Shown here one piece after another: positions 12,601 to 20,509 of a stretch of 64,000 nucleotides of DNA (the first letter of the stretch is position 1; every line of letters begins with the position of its first letter). The position numbers and the translations under genes are program-made. Below the pieces are notes generated by a model. That model saw only the letters and a list, made by a program, of their open reading frames with translations. It searched no databases and had not been told where the DNA came from. The stretch is from assembly GCA_030684355.1 (NCBI GenBank), contig JAUXTN010000248.1, positions 1 to 64,000 of the forward strand, given 5' to 3'. The stretch comes from Pseudomonadota bacterium. Lineage in GTDB: Bacteria > Myxococcota_A > UBA796 > SXON01.

Positions 12601-12841
12601 CGGCTCGGCTGGCGCCGCGTGGGTCGCCTACGGGCCGCTCGCGGGCGTGAGCAGCTTGCAGGACGCCGAGGCGCTGCTGATCGGCGAGACTGCCGGCGAC
12701 GACGCCGGGACCGCGCTGGCCATCCCCGGGGACCTCGACGGCGATGGGTTCGGCGACCTCGTCGTCGGCGCCGCCCAGGCGGACGGCACTGCCGGAGACG
12801 CCGGCGCCGTCTACGTCATCGGCGGGGGGCCGGGGCTGTAG
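9602..12841 (+). CDS. MopE/FG-GAP lipoprotein (longer of tandem pair)
   Basis: 1079 residues. Signal with lipobox LAGC at about residue 18, then ten MopE-type repeats, each built as DCDD...HP/NP...E.C.G.DDDCDG...W..D.DGDG...DCDD, alternating with short DLDGDGWG calcium-loop-like strings. From about residue 640 the protein switches to seven FG-GAP repeats (GDLDGDGLDDLLVGAPG, GDFDGDGLQDLVFGAP, GDLDGDGFGDLVVGAA), again a full seven-bladed propeller. It starts inside the previous stop codon (ATGA). Very high Asp and Cys content points to disulfide- and metal-stabilised surface repeats. The two genes look like paralogues differing in the number of metal-binding repeats. Confidence 0.88.
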   Translation: MRSIVTLLLLGTLAGCEWVRIPENGAVYDLDGDGWASDRDCDDFNDNAYPLAHESCNGVDNNCSGSEDDADDATVWYRDLDGDVYGDAGAWITACDAPIGYVEAPFDCDDSDEDVFPGALEDDCTDPKDYNCDGFPASWDNDNDGVVGCLDCDDGNASRHPGAVETCNGVDDDCNGIADDGDLPTHTWWFDGDGDGWGGDDISLDACARPDGFSATDTDCDDADAARHPDAPEACDGLDNDCDDVVDEADRFGNDRWYTDLDGDGYGDAATWEASCEPLPGRLAIGDDCDDADAAIHPDATEHCDRIDEDCDGVVDDDAVDPLTWYRDDDRDAWGDDTDIALACTRPAGFIALPGDCDDSDIDVNPSASEYCDSVDDDCDGEVDEDDAVNGLPWYADIDGDGWGDYADVIFACAAPPDRIADGGDCDDTDIAFHPRALEIDCSDPADYNCDGSTGRVDLDVDGWSACQDCDDADADTSPSAEETCNGSDDDCDGDTDEDAADALAWYADVDGDGFGDDASFDLACDAPAGAVAVGGDCDDATSAVNPGEPEDCATPDDDDCDGDTNLSGIGCTDWYADGDGDGYGAETGACLCEAEEPYVVAVALDCDDADLAVNPDAVEVCGNGADDDCDDAAPGCGVAGERSLVEADGRIDGAAASDGLGTSLASPGDLDGDGLDDLLVGAPGVDDGAMGAGAVYLFGGPVTGTSTADADQTWLGEAENDNVGGAMVAGDFDGDGLQDLVFGAPYESSAGALAGAVYLLLGPAVGGSLSSADARYLGADADDYAGISLAASPDSDGDGDEELAVGASRETLESGGAGAVYVFDTTPLGTGAVADAPGLLVGATNGDFFGRALVAGDMDGDGLGDLAVGAYGDDGATLNGGAVYLYLGPIGGRVETAGADGVRYGLGSSDFAGYALAVGDTDADGYDDLVVGASGNDDGGANAGAAYVVRGPMLGTSFVDDDATLLGEPRDGAGLALAVGDLDDDGFDDVAVSSEGTLYGSAGAAWVAYGPLAGVSSLQDAEALLIGETAGDDAGTALAIPGDLDGDGFGDLVVGAAQADGTAGDAGAVYVIGGGPGL

Positions 12842-12891
12842 GCTCGCTCCGGGGGGCGGCAGGGCCGATTCACCCGTGACTTCGGGGCGTT

Positions 12892-12910
12892 GCGGGGGCG
12901 GAGCCCCCGC
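12892..12910. terminator. Hairpin between convergent genes
   Basis: Perfect eight-base stem GCGGGGGC / GCCCCCGC with loop GGA, placed between the converging stops of the MopE/FG-GAP gene (12841) and ffh (12928). It has no strong T-tract on either strand, so it may be a weak or Rho-assisted bidirectional terminator. Confidence 0.45.
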
Positions 12911-12927
12911 CCCAAGCGCGTGTCCCC

Positions 12928-14460
12928 CTACTTCCGCTGCTTCTTCCGCGCCTTGCGGGCGTCCTTGGTCTTCGCGCGCCGCGCCGCGAGGTCTTCCTTG
13001 GTGAAGGCCGGGAGCGCGGGCGCGCCGCCCTCGCCGCCCATCCCGCCGCCCATGCCCATCCCCATACCGCCGCCCATGCCGCCCGCCTGGGCCATCTGGG
13101 CCATCTGGCGCTGCATCTGCTTGGCCTGCTTCAGGTTCCCGAACATGCCGGACATCGTGCCGACCTGCTTCATCATCTGGCGGGTCATCTTGAAGCGCTC
13201 GTAGAGGTCCTTCACCTCCGCGAACGTGCGGCCGGAGCCCTTCGCGATGCGCTTCATGCGGGAGTCGTTCAGCTTGTCCGGGTTGTGACGCTCCTGGTTC
13301 GTCATCGACTGGATCATCGCTTCGACCTTGACCAGCTCGTAGTCGTCCAGCGCCTCGGCGGGCACCTGCGACATGAGCTCGTCCATCATCGGGAGCTTGG
13401 ACATCACGTCCTTCAGGCTGCCCATGGACTTGATCATCTTGAGCTGCTGCGCGAAGTCGTCGAAGGTGAAGTCCCCCTTCAACATCTTCACGGCGTCCTT
13501 CTCGGCCTTCTCCTTGTCGACGACCTGCTCGAAGTCCTTCATCAGGCCGACGACGTCGCCAAATCCGAGGATGCGGCTCGCGAGGCCCGCGGGACGGAAC
13601 TCCTCGAGCTTGTCGAGTCCCTCGCCCATGCCGAGGAACATCACGGGCTTGCCGGTGACGTGCTTGATCGAGAGGGCGGCGCCGCCGCGGGCGTCACCGT
13701 CGAACTTGGTCAGCACGAACCCGGTGAAGGCGAGCCGGCGGTCGAACTCGGCGGCGGTGCGGACGGCGTCCTGGCCGATCATCGCGTCGCACACGAACAG
13801 CACGTTCTGCGGGTTCGTCTTCGCCTTGATCTCGTCGAGCTCGGCCATCAACGTCTCGTCGATGGCGAGGCGCCCGGCGGTGTCGAAGATGACGACGTCG
13901 CGCCCGATGTTGCGCGCCTGGGTGACCGCGGCGGTGCAGAGCTGCACCGGGTTCATCCCCTTGATCGAGAAGACCGGCACGTTGAGCTTGCGCCCGATCG
14001 TGACGAGCTGATCGACGGCGGCGGGCCGGTAGATGTCGGCGGCCACGAGGAGCGGCTTCTTGCCGGCCTTCTGGAGGTGACGGGCGAGCTTGCCGGCGGT
14101 CGTCGTCTTGCCGGAGCCCTGGAGCCCGACCATCATGATGAGCGTGGGCTTGCCTTCGAGGTCCAGCCGCGCGTCGGCCGGGCCCATGAGCTCTTCGAGC
14201 TCGTCGTAGCAGGCCTTGATGAAATAGTCGGCCGGGCCCACCTGGAAGCCCTTCGGCGCCTTGATCTGGACGACCTTGCCGAGGGTCCGCTCCTTCACGC
14301 GTGCGAGGAAGGCCTTGACGACGTCGAGCTCGACGTCGGCTTCGATGAGGGACACGCGCACGTCGCGGAGAGCGTCGGACACGCTCTCCTCCGAGAGCTC
14401 GGCCTTGCCCTGGAGCTTGAGGCGGGCGTTACGGAATCCGCGAGAGAGGGTTTCGAGCAT
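12928..14460 (-). CDS. ffh: Signal recognition particle protein Ffh
   Basis: 510-residue SRP54 GTPase, which binds signal peptides of nascent inner-membrane proteins together with 4.5S RNA and hands ribosomes to FtsY. The N domain (residues 1-90) is followed by the GTPase (NG) domain with G1 loop GLQGSGKTTT, DTAGR and TKFDGDARGGAALS. The M domain carries Met-rich helices (MKRIAKGSGRTFAEVKDLY, MMKQVGTMSGMFGNLKQAKQ). The C-terminus is extended by an unusual Gly/Met tract (MGGGMGMGMGGGMGG) before a Lys/Arg-rich tail. It is divergent from cyaY by 37 bases. Confidence 0.97.
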   Translation of the reverse strand: MLETLSRGFRNARLKLQGKAELSEESVSDALRDVRVSLIEADVELDVVKAFLARVKERTLGKVVQIKAPKGFQVGPADYFIKACYDELEELMGPADARLDLEGKPTLIMMVGLQGSGKTTTAGKLARHLQKAGKKPLLVAADIYRPAAVDQLVTIGRKLNVPVFSIKGMNPVQLCTAAVTQARNIGRDVVIFDTAGRLAIDETLMAELDEIKAKTNPQNVLFVCDAMIGQDAVRTAAEFDRRLAFTGFVLTKFDGDARGGAALSIKHVTGKPVMFLGMGEGLDKLEEFRPAGLASRILGFGDVVGLMKDFEQVVDKEKAEKDAVKMLKGDFTFDDFAQQLKMIKSMGSLKDVMSKLPMMDELMSQVPAEALDDYELVKVEAMIQSMTNQERHNPDKLNDSRMKRIAKGSGRTFAEVKDLYERFKMTRQMMKQVGTMSGMFGNLKQAKQMQRQMAQMAQAGGMGGGMGMGMGGGMGGEGGAPALPAFTKEDLAARRAKTKDARKARKKQRK

Positions 14461-14497
14461 GGCGCGCGTCTAACCGGTCGTGGTTAGGGACGGCACC

Positions 14498-14839
14498 ATG
14501 CAGATCGAAGAGCATCGCTTCCGCCAGATCGTCGTCACCGCGCTGAAGAACATCGCGCACGAGGTCGACGCCATCGACTCGGACGATCTCGACCCCAAGC
14601 TGGCCGACGGCGTCTTCCAGGTGGACTTCGAGACCGGCGGCGTGTTCGTGCTCTCCCAGCAGGTGCCCGTCCGCGAGCTCTGGCTGTCGGCGTTCTCGAA
14701 GGCGTGGCACTTCCGCTACGAGGCGGGCGCCTGGTTCGAGCGCGACACCAACCAGCCGCTGGAGCGTGTGCTCTCCGAGCTCTTCACGAAGCGGCTCGGC
14801 AAGCCCATCCAGCTCACGAACCCGGGGCCGGCCGCGTAG
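14498..14839 (+). CDS. cyaY: Frataxin-family protein CyaY
   Basis: 113 residues from the ATG at 14498, preceded by AGGGACGG; an upstream GTG would add six residues without a better ribosome site. It matches the frataxin fold: an acidic first helix (EEHRFRQIVVTALKNIAHEVDAI), then strands with VFQVDFETGGVFVLSQQ, the signature WLSAFSKAWHFRY, and W-x-D/E-R (AWFERDTNQPLERVLSELF). Frataxins bind iron on the acidic helix and regulate IscS-dependent Fe-S assembly. The next gene starts in the base after this stop codon (TAG GTG), implying coupled translation. An IscA-type protein and a ferredoxin lie elsewhere in the window (62.5-63.1 kb). Confidence 0.85.
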   Translation: MQIEEHRFRQIVVTALKNIAHEVDAIDSDDLDPKLADGVFQVDFETGGVFVLSQQVPVRELWLSAFSKAWHFRYEAGAWFERDTNQPLERVLSELFTKRLGKPIQLTNPGPAA

Positions 14840-15730
14840 GTGCCCCGCGCACGCGCCAACGGCATCGAGCTCGAGTACGACTCGTTCGGCTCGGGCGAGC
14901 CCATCGTCCTCGTCATGGGCATCGCCACCCAGATGATCTTCTGGGACGTCGCGTTCTGCGAGGCCCTCGCCGCGCGCGGCTTCCGGGTCATCCGCTTCGA
15001 CAACCGCGACATCGGCCTCTCGACGCGCCTCACGGACGCCGGCATCCCCGACGTCCCGCGTCTCCTCGCGCGCGCGTTGGTCGGCCTCCCGGTGACCGCG
15101 CCGTACACGCTCTCCGACATGGGGGCGGACGTCGTGGGGCTGCTCGACGCGCTCTCCATCGAGCGCGCCCACGTGGTCGGGATGTCGATGGGCGGGATGA
15201 TCGCGCAGCACGTCGCCATCGACGCCCCGGCGCGCGTGGCGTCGCTGACCTCGATCATGTCGAGCCCCGGCGGGCGTCGCCACTGGATCGGCCAGCCGCG
15301 CGCGCTCTCGGCGCTGCTCGGCGGTCGCCCGAAGTCCCGCGAAGAGGGCGTCGAGTTCCTGGTCGAGGTGCTCCGCGTGCTCAACGGGCCGGCGCTCCCC
15401 TTCCCCGAGCCCGACGTGCGCGTCCGCGTGACCGAGGCCGTCGCGCGGTCGTGGCACCCGGCGGGCTTCCCGCGGCAGTTCGCGGCCATCCTCGCGTCCG
15501 GCAACCGCACGGCGGCGCTGGCAAAGCTGCGCGTCCCCACCCTCGTGGTCCACGGCGCCGCGGATCCGCTCATCCCCGTGGCCGCGGGGGTGGCGACCGC
15601 GCGGGCCATCCCCGGCGCCGCCCTCCACATCGTGCCGGGCATGGGCCACTCGTTCCCCCCGGCGGTCTGGGCCGAGGTGACGGACGCCATCGTGGAGCTC
15701 GCACAGGGCGCCGGGCGAGCCATCCGCTGA
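14840..15730 (+). CDS. Alpha/beta-fold hydrolase
   Basis: 296-residue cytosolic hydrolase beginning with GTG directly after the cyaY stop. The alpha/beta-hydrolase core is clear: oxyanion-region strand PIVLVMGIATQMIFW, an RFDNRDIGLS turn, nucleophile elbow GMSMGGM (Ser), acid in VVHGAADPLIPV (Asp) and catalytic His in PGMGHSFPP. This pattern is shared by esterases, lactonases and aclacinomycin-methylesterase-like enzymes, so the substrate cannot be named. No signal peptide. Convergent with dut, 42 bases away. Confidence 0.88.
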   Translation: MPRARANGIELEYDSFGSGEPIVLVMGIATQMIFWDVAFCEALAARGFRVIRFDNRDIGLSTRLTDAGIPDVPRLLARALVGLPVTAPYTLSDMGADVVGLLDALSIERAHVVGMSMGGMIAQHVAIDAPARVASLTSIMSSPGGRRHWIGQPRALSALLGGRPKSREEGVEFLVEVLRVLNGPALPFPEPDVRVRVTEAVARSWHPAGFPRQFAAILASGNRTAALAKLRVPTLVVHGAADPLIPVAAGVATARAIPGAALHIVPGMGHSFPPAVWAEVTDAIVELAQGAGRAIR

Positions 15731-15772
15731 GCGCCGGGGCTGGGGTCGCCACGGTGGCGCCCGCGCGGTGCG

Positions 15773-16225
15773 TCAGGAGCGGCCGGTGCTCCCGAAGCCC
15801 CGATCCCCACGGTGTCCCACGGGGAGCTCCTCCACGAGGGTGAGCTCCACGGGAGGGACCGCGGCGAACAGGATCTGCGCGATGCGCTCGCCCCGCACGA
15901 CCACGAACGGCGTCGGCCCGTGGTTCACCAGCGGCACCTGGATCTCACCGCGGTAGTCGGCGTCGATGGTCCCCGGCGCGTTGAGCACGGTCACGCCGTG
16001 CTTCGCGGCGAGGCCGGAGCGCGGGCGCACCTGCCCTTCCCATCCCTCGGGGATCGCCAGCGCGATGCCCGTCGGGACGACGCGCCACTCGCCGGGCGGG
16101 ATGCTCAGGTCGACGGCGGCACGCAGATCGAAGCCCGCGGAGCCGGGGGTGGCTCGCGCGGGCAGCGGGAGGCCCTCCCCGTTGGGGAGGACCTTCACGT
16201 CGATCACCACCACTCCGGCCTCCAT
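15773..16225 (-). CDS. dut: dUTP diphosphatase
   Basis: 150-residue trimeric dUTPase, hydrolysing dUTP to dUMP and pyrophosphate. All five family motifs are present: GSAGFDLRAA, RPRSGLAAKHG, NAPGTIDADYRGE, RGERIAQILF and the C-terminal P-loop-like RGDRGFGSTG. The length is standard. It lies 36 bases after pnp on the same strand and probably shares its transcript. Confidence 0.96.
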   Translation of the reverse strand: MEAGVVVIDVKVLPNGEGLPLPARATPGSAGFDLRAAVDLSIPPGEWRVVPTGIALAIPEGWEGQVRPRSGLAAKHGVTVLNAPGTIDADYRGEIQVPLVNHGPTPFVVVRGERIAQILFAAVPPVELTLVEELPVGHRGDRGFGSTGRS

Positions 16226-16261
16226 TGGTGGAGCTCCAAGCGGTCCTGGAGGCCGTGGAGA

Positions 16262-18370
16262 CTAGGTGTCCTCGAGGGCTTCCTTGCGGGAGAGGCGGAT
16301 CTTGCCGGCCTTGTCGATGTCGATGACGCGGACGAGCACCTCGTCGCCCTCGTTCACCACGTCGGTGACCTTGTTGACGCGCTCCTTGGCGAGGTGGCTG
16401 ATGTGCACCAGGCCGTCCGTGCCGGGGAAGATCTCGACGAAGGCGCCGAAGTCCGTCACGCGCTTGACCACGCCCACGTAGAGCTTGCCGATCTCGGCCT
16501 CGGCGGTGATCTCGCGGATCATCGCGATGCACTTGGCGGCCATGACCTGGTCGGTCGACGCGACGTCGACCTTGCCGGAGTCGTCCACCGTGATGCGGCA
16601 GCCCGTCTTGTCCTGCAGGCCACGGATCACCTTGCCACCCGGCCCGATGAGCTCGCGGATCTTGTCGGACTTGATGTGGATCGTCGTGATGCGCGGGGCA
16701 TACATCGACAGCTCGGGGCGCGTGGCCGGGAGCGCCTTCATCATCTCGGCGAGGATGTGGAGCCGACCCTCGCGCGCCTGGGCGAGCGCGCGGGACATGA
16801 CCTCGCGGGGCACGCCCGAGATCTTCGTGTCCATCTGGAACGCGGTGATGCCGGTGGTGGTGCCGGTCACCTTGAAGTCCATGTCGCCGAGGTGATCCTC
16901 GTCGCCGAGGATGTCGGAGAGGACCGCGAACTCGTCGCCTTCCTTCACGAGGCCCATCGCGATGCCCGCGACCGGCGCCTTGATCGGCACGCCGGCGTCC
17001 ATGAGGGCGAGCGTGCTACCGCACACCGACGCCATCGAGGAGGAGCCGTTGGACTCGAGCACGTCGCAGGTCGACCGGATGACGTACGGGAACGTCTCCT
17101 GGGCCGGCATGACGTACTGGACGGCCCGGTGCGCGAGGGCGCCGTGGCCGATCTCGCGGCGCTTGGGGCCGCGCATCGGGTAGGCTTCGCCCGTGCAGAA
17201 CGGGGGGAAGTTGTAGGTCAGCATCCAGCGGCGGAAGCTGCCGACGGAGCCGGCGGAGTCGATGCGCTGGGCGTCGTCTTCCACGCCGAGGGCCACGACC
17301 GCGAGGGCCTGGGTCTCGCCGCGGGTGAAGATCGCCGAGCCGTGCGCGCGGGGGGAGACGCCCACCTCGCACCAGATGGGGCGGATCTCGTCGGTGGCGC
17401 GGCCGTCGATGCGGATGCCCTGGTCGATGACGCGCTTGCGCATCTCGTTCTTGACGACCTTGTCGACCACGTCGGCGGCCTGGGCGCCGACCACGGCGGC
17501 CTTGGCCTCGTCGTCGATGCCCGCGGTCGCGGCGGCCACGCCGGCCACCTTGGCGGCGGCGAAGGCGTCACGGCGCTCGTGCTTGCCGGCCACCTTGAGG
17601 GCGGCCTGCACGGCCGGCACGGCCACGGCCTTGACCTTCTCGGCGGTCGCGGCGTCGAGCGTGGGGGCCACGGGGGCCTCGCGCTTGGCCTTGCTGCCGG
17701 TCTTGGCGCGGAGCTCGTCGATCGCGGCGCAGATCTTCTTGATCTCGGCGTGCGCGAGGTCGAGCGCGTCCATCATGGCGGCCTCGGAGACCTCCTTGCC
17801 ACCGCCCTCGACCATGCACACCGAGTCGGACGTGCCGGCGACGACGACGCTCATGTCCGCGAGGTCCATCTGCTCGCGTGACGGGTTGACCACGAAGGCC
17901 CCCTCGACGCGGCTGATGCGGACGCCGGCGCAGGACTGCTTGGCCGGGATGTCGGAGACGTGGAGCGCGGCGGAGGCGCCGGCGATCGAGAGCACGTCGG
18001 TCTCGTTGGCGGGATCGAACGACACCACGGTCGCGATGACCTGGGTCTCGTAGCGCCAGGTCTTCGGGAAGAGCGGGCGGATCGGGCGATCGATGACGCG
18101 GCTCACGAGCGTCTCGCGCTCGTTGGCACGGCCCTCGCGCTTGAAGAAGCCGCCGGGGATCTTGCCGTACGCGCCGGTGCGATCCATGTACTCGCAGGTG
18201 AGCGGCATGAAGTCGAAGCGGGTCGGCGCCGTGCCGGCCGTGGCGGTGCAGAGGACGATGGAGTCGCCCTGGCGGATCGTGACCGCGCCGTGCGCCTGCT
18301 TGGCGTACTTGCCGGTCTCGATGGTGATGGGGCGGCCGCCGATCTCGACGGTAACGGAATGGATATCCAT
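16262..18370 (-). CDS. pnp: Polyribonucleotide nucleotidyltransferase
   Basis: 702-residue PNPase, the phosphorolytic 3'-5' exoribonuclease of the RNA degradosome. It has two RNase PH domains (GDSIVLCTATAG; FTRGETQALAVVALG), a helical linker, a KH domain (IRELIGPGGKVIRGLQ) and an S1 domain (YVGVVKRVTDFGAFVE, GLVHISHLAKERV). The catalytic region FKVTGTTTGITAFQMD is intact. I chose the ATG at 18370 over the one at 18382 because GAGG sits seven bases before it. The linker carries an Ala/Lys-rich insert (KTGSKAKREAPVAPTLDAAT). The gene follows rpsO across a 240-base leader that contains a terminator, the classical rpsO-pnp arrangement. Confidence 0.96.
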   Translation of the reverse strand: MDIHSVTVEIGGRPITIETGKYAKQAHGAVTIRQGDSIVLCTATAGTAPTRFDFMPLTCEYMDRTGAYGKIPGGFFKREGRANERETLVSRVIDRPIRPLFPKTWRYETQVIATVVSFDPANETDVLSIAGASAALHVSDIPAKQSCAGVRISRVEGAFVVNPSREQMDLADMSVVVAGTSDSVCMVEGGGKEVSEAAMMDALDLAHAEIKKICAAIDELRAKTGSKAKREAPVAPTLDAATAEKVKAVAVPAVQAALKVAGKHERRDAFAAAKVAGVAAATAGIDDEAKAAVVGAQAADVVDKVVKNEMRKRVIDQGIRIDGRATDEIRPIWCEVGVSPRAHGSAIFTRGETQALAVVALGVEDDAQRIDSAGSVGSFRRWMLTYNFPPFCTGEAYPMRGPKRREIGHGALAHRAVQYVMPAQETFPYVIRSTCDVLESNGSSSMASVCGSTLALMDAGVPIKAPVAGIAMGLVKEGDEFAVLSDILGDEDHLGDMDFKVTGTTTGITAFQMDTKISGVPREVMSRALAQAREGRLHILAEMMKALPATRPELSMYAPRITTIHIKSDKIRELIGPGGKVIRGLQDKTGCRITVDDSGKVDVASTDQVMAAKCIAMIREITAEAEIGKLYVGVVKRVTDFGAFVEIFPGTDGLVHISHLAKERVNKVTDVVNEGDEVLVRVIDIDKAGKIRLSRKEALEDT

Positions 18371-18584
18371 GTAGAACCTCATAGTTGGGGGCCCGGATGG
18401 CCGGGCGGGCGCACACCGGATCCATCCGGGCGCGCGGGTTGCCCACCGTGAAGTTCCCTCGGTCCACAGGCACCGTAGACCTGCCCGGAATGAGCTCGAG
18501 TCAGCGCCATTCCTTGATGGCGTGACCGCGCTCAGCCCGCGGAGGTCTGCGGAGCGGAGGAACCCCTTCGGCGGGGAGCGAAAG

Positions 18585-18618
18585 CCTAAAAGAGCGAACG
18601 GCAGCCGAAGCTGCCGTT
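18585..18618 (-). terminator. Intrinsic terminator after rpsO
   Basis: On the minus strand: a nine-base perfect stem AACGGCAGC / GCTGCCGTT closed by a TTCG tetraloop (18597-18618), followed by CGCTCTTTTAGG. It begins six bases after the rpsO stop. UUCG is the most stable common tetraloop, so this is a convincing Rho-independent terminator or processing hairpin between rpsO and pnp. Confidence 0.85.
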
Positions 18619-18623
18619 TCCTG

Positions 18624-18893
18624 TCAGCGGCGGAGCCCGAGGCGGCTCACGACCGTTTCGTAGCGCGTCCGGTCGATACCCTTGAGGTACCGGAGGAGGC
18701 GGCGACGCTGGCCGACCATCTTCAGGAGGCCGCGACGCGAGTGGTGGTCCTTCGCGTGGTCCTTGAAGTGGGGCTGGAGGTAGTTGATGCGCTCGGTGAG
18801 CAGCGCAACCTGGACTTCGGGGGAGCCGGCGTCCACTTCATTGATGCGGAACTGGGCGATGATCTCCGCCTTCCGCTCGTCGGTCATGGCCAT
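18624..18893 (-). CDS. rpsO: 30S ribosomal protein S15
   Basis: 89 residues, exactly the usual S15 length; an all-helical protein that binds 16S rRNA early in small-subunit assembly. The conserved QVALLTERINYLQPHFKDH, HHSRRGLLKMVGQRRRLLRY and Arg/Lys tail are present. It has its own promoter 100 bases upstream and a terminator immediately downstream. The leader between promoter and start could hold the S15 autoregulatory structure known in other bacteria; none was modelled here. Confidence 0.98.
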   Translation of the reverse strand: MAMTDERKAEIIAQFRINEVDAGSPEVQVALLTERINYLQPHFKDHAKDHHSRRGLLKMVGQRRRLLRYLKGIDRTRYETVVSRLGLRR

Positions 18894-18998
18894 GTCTTCT
18901 TCTCCTGGTGTACGTCACCGCTGCCGGGTGGGCATGGCCTGGGGCGGTCCATGATGGTGCCCCATCCCGCCCGGTTGCAGTGAACGGGTTCGCCGGCC

Positions 18999-19027
18999 CT
19001 ATTAGCCGACGCGCAGCGTCGCGTCAA
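18999..19027 (-). promoter_or_regulatory. Promoter of rpsO
   Basis: Minus-strand TTGACG (19027-19022), 17-base spacer, TAATAG (19004-18999). Transcription would begin near 18992, giving a leader of about 100 nt before rpsO. The same two hexamers with the same spacing precede tRNA-Phe, and nearly the same precede rpsP. Confidence 0.65.
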
Positions 19028-19064
19028 GCCGCGCCCCCACGGAAGCGCGCGCTCGAACCGTGAC

Positions 19065-19748
19065 TCAGCTCTTCTCCCGCGCGAGGTCCGGGCGGACGGC
19101 CTCGGTGCGCGCACGGGCCTGCTCCCGGCGCCAGGCGTCGACGCGCCCGTGGTTGCCGGAGAGGAGGATGTCGGGCACCGCCCAGCCGCGGTACTCCCGC
19201 GGGCGGGTGTAGTGCGGGTACTCCAGCGTGCCGGAGGAGGAGAACGACTCGTCCGAGGCGGACGTGGCGTTCCCGAGGACCCCGGGCAGGAGCCGCGCCG
19301 TGGCGTCCACCACGACGAGCGCCGCGTACTCGCCGCCCGTGAGCACGTAGTCCCCGATGGAGACGGTCTCGTCGACGAGGTGCTCGCGCACCCGGGCGTC
19401 GATGCCCTCGTAGTGCCCGCAGACGAGCACGAGGTGCGGCAGCGTGGCGAAGCGCTCGGCCATGCGCTGATCGAAGCGCGTGCCGGAGGGCTCGAAGAGC
19501 ACGACGTGGCTGTCCGGCCGGCGCACCGCCGCGATGGCGGGATCGAGCACGTCCACCCGCATCACCATGCCGCTGCCGCCGCCGAAGGGCGCGTCGTCCA
19601 CCGTGCGGTGGCGTCCGAGCCCGTGGGCGCGAATATCGTGGACACCGAGCTCTACGTGGCCGGCCTCCAACGCGCGCCCGATCATCGAGTGACGGAGCGG
19701 GCCCTCCACCATGTCCGGGAAGAGCGTCAGCACATCGAAGCGCATCAC
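19065..19748 (-). CDS. trmD: tRNA (guanine37-N1)-methyltransferase
   Basis: 227-residue SPOUT-class methyltransferase that makes m1G37 in tRNAs reading CNN, Leu and Pro codons, preventing frameshifts. Seen: FDVLTLFPDM at the start, FGGGSGMVMRVDVLDPAI, the AdoMet trefoil-knot segments LVLVCGHYEGIDARV and SIGDYVLTGGEYAALVVVDA, and GNATSASDESFS. It overlaps rimM by four bases, as in the canonical rpsP-khpA-rimM-trmD operon. The rplS gene that normally follows is absent; rpsO comes next instead. Confidence 0.97.
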   Translation of the reverse strand: MMRFDVLTLFPDMVEGPLRHSMIGRALEAGHVELGVHDIRAHGLGRHRTVDDAPFGGGSGMVMRVDVLDPAIAAVRRPDSHVVLFEPSGTRFDQRMAERFATLPHLVLVCGHYEGIDARVREHLVDETVSIGDYVLTGGEYAALVVVDATARLLPGVLGNATSASDESFSSSGTLEYPHYTRPREYRGWAVPDILLSGNHGRVDAWRREQARARTEAVRPDLAREKS

Positions 19749-20254
19749 TCGCCGAGGCTCATGGCCCCGGTAGCGACGACCACGCGGCGGCCCGCGACAT
19801 CGACCGAGCGCACGTTCTCCGGCGAGGCGATGACGAAGCCTTCGCCGGCGTCGGTCTGGATGACCCAGATGTCGCGCTCCTGCCCGGTCACGACGTCGAT
19901 GAGCGTCCCGAGGGCCGCCCCCGACTCGTCGAACACGGGGAGGTCCATCAGGTCGTGGATGTAGAACTCCCCTTCCGCGGGCGGCGAGAGGACGGCGCGA
20001 TCGACGACGATCGCCCAGCCCATCAGCGCGGCGGCCGCCTCAGGGGTGTCCACCCCTTCGATCTTTCCGAGCACGCGCTTGCCGGCGCCCGGGCGGGCGA
20101 CGATGCGCACCTCACGCCGCTCACCGGCAGGCGAGACGAGCGTGGCGGTGCGCGCGGAGAACAAGGTCTCTCCCTCGCGGTGGTGCAGCATCAGGCGCAC
20201 CTCGCCCCGGACGCCAAAAACGCCCGAGACTTCGCCGAGAACGACCTCGTCCAA
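19745..20254 (-). CDS. rimM: Ribosome maturation factor RimM
   Basis: 169 residues with the RimM N-terminal beta-barrel (LGEVSGVFGVRGEVRLMLHH) and the PRC-barrel C-terminal half (FYIHDLMDLPVFDESG, VTGQERDIWVIQ). It binds S19 and assists 30S head maturation. It ends inside the trmD start (four-base overlap) and starts six bases after khpA. Confidence 0.95.
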   Translation of the reverse strand: MDEVVLGEVSGVFGVRGEVRLMLHHREGETLFSARTATLVSPAGERREVRIVARPGAGKRVLGKIEGVDTPEAAAALMGWAIVVDRAVLSPPAEGEFYIHDLMDLPVFDESGAALGTLIDVVTGQERDIWVIQTDAGEGFVIASPENVRSVDVAGRRVVVATGAMSLGE

Positions 20255-20260
20255 GGGATC

Positions 20261-20509
20261 CTACTCTTCGCCGCTGGAGGCGCCGGGCTCGAGAAGCTCG
20301 AGCACCGCCTTGCGCCGACCGGCGGAGGCGGAGAGCACCGTACGAATGGCCCGCAAGGTGTCCCCTTCGGGACCCTTGATCCGAGCCACGTCCTCGGGTG
20401 CCACCGTCAGCTCGATGAGCACGGAGGCCTCGCCTTCGACCGTGTTCAACCGCACCGCGTCAGGATTCCTGACGAGACCGCGGACGAGGTGGTCGACGAC
20501 GGCCTTCAC
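20261..20509 (-). CDS. khpA: KH-domain RNA-binding protein KhpA
   Basis: 82 residues, a single type-II KH domain with the characteristic first segment VVDHLVRGLVRNPDAVRLN and the loop ARIKGPEGDTLRAIRTVLSA. In the usual GxxG position it reads KGPEGDT. KhpA is a small RNA-binding protein often found between rpsP and rimM; in Gram-positives it works with KhpB. It overlaps the rpsP stop by four bases, so translation is coupled. Confidence 0.93.
   Translation of the reverse strand: MKAVVDHLVRGLVRNPDAVRLNTVEGEASVLIELTVAPEDVARIKGPEGDTLRAIRTVLSASAGRRKAVLELLEPGASSGEE

Noticed and set aside
12842..12927. Possible 4.5S SRP RNA next to ffh
   Set aside because: The gap is only 86 bases, holds a simple hairpin, and lacks a GGAA-tetraloop/asymmetric-loop SRP structure.
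15812..17881. Long plus-strand frame opposite dut and pnp (689 codons)
   Set aside because: Antisense artefact; composition dominated by His/Asp/Leu/Gly/Val and no domain, whereas the opposite strand has dUTPase and PNPase motifs.
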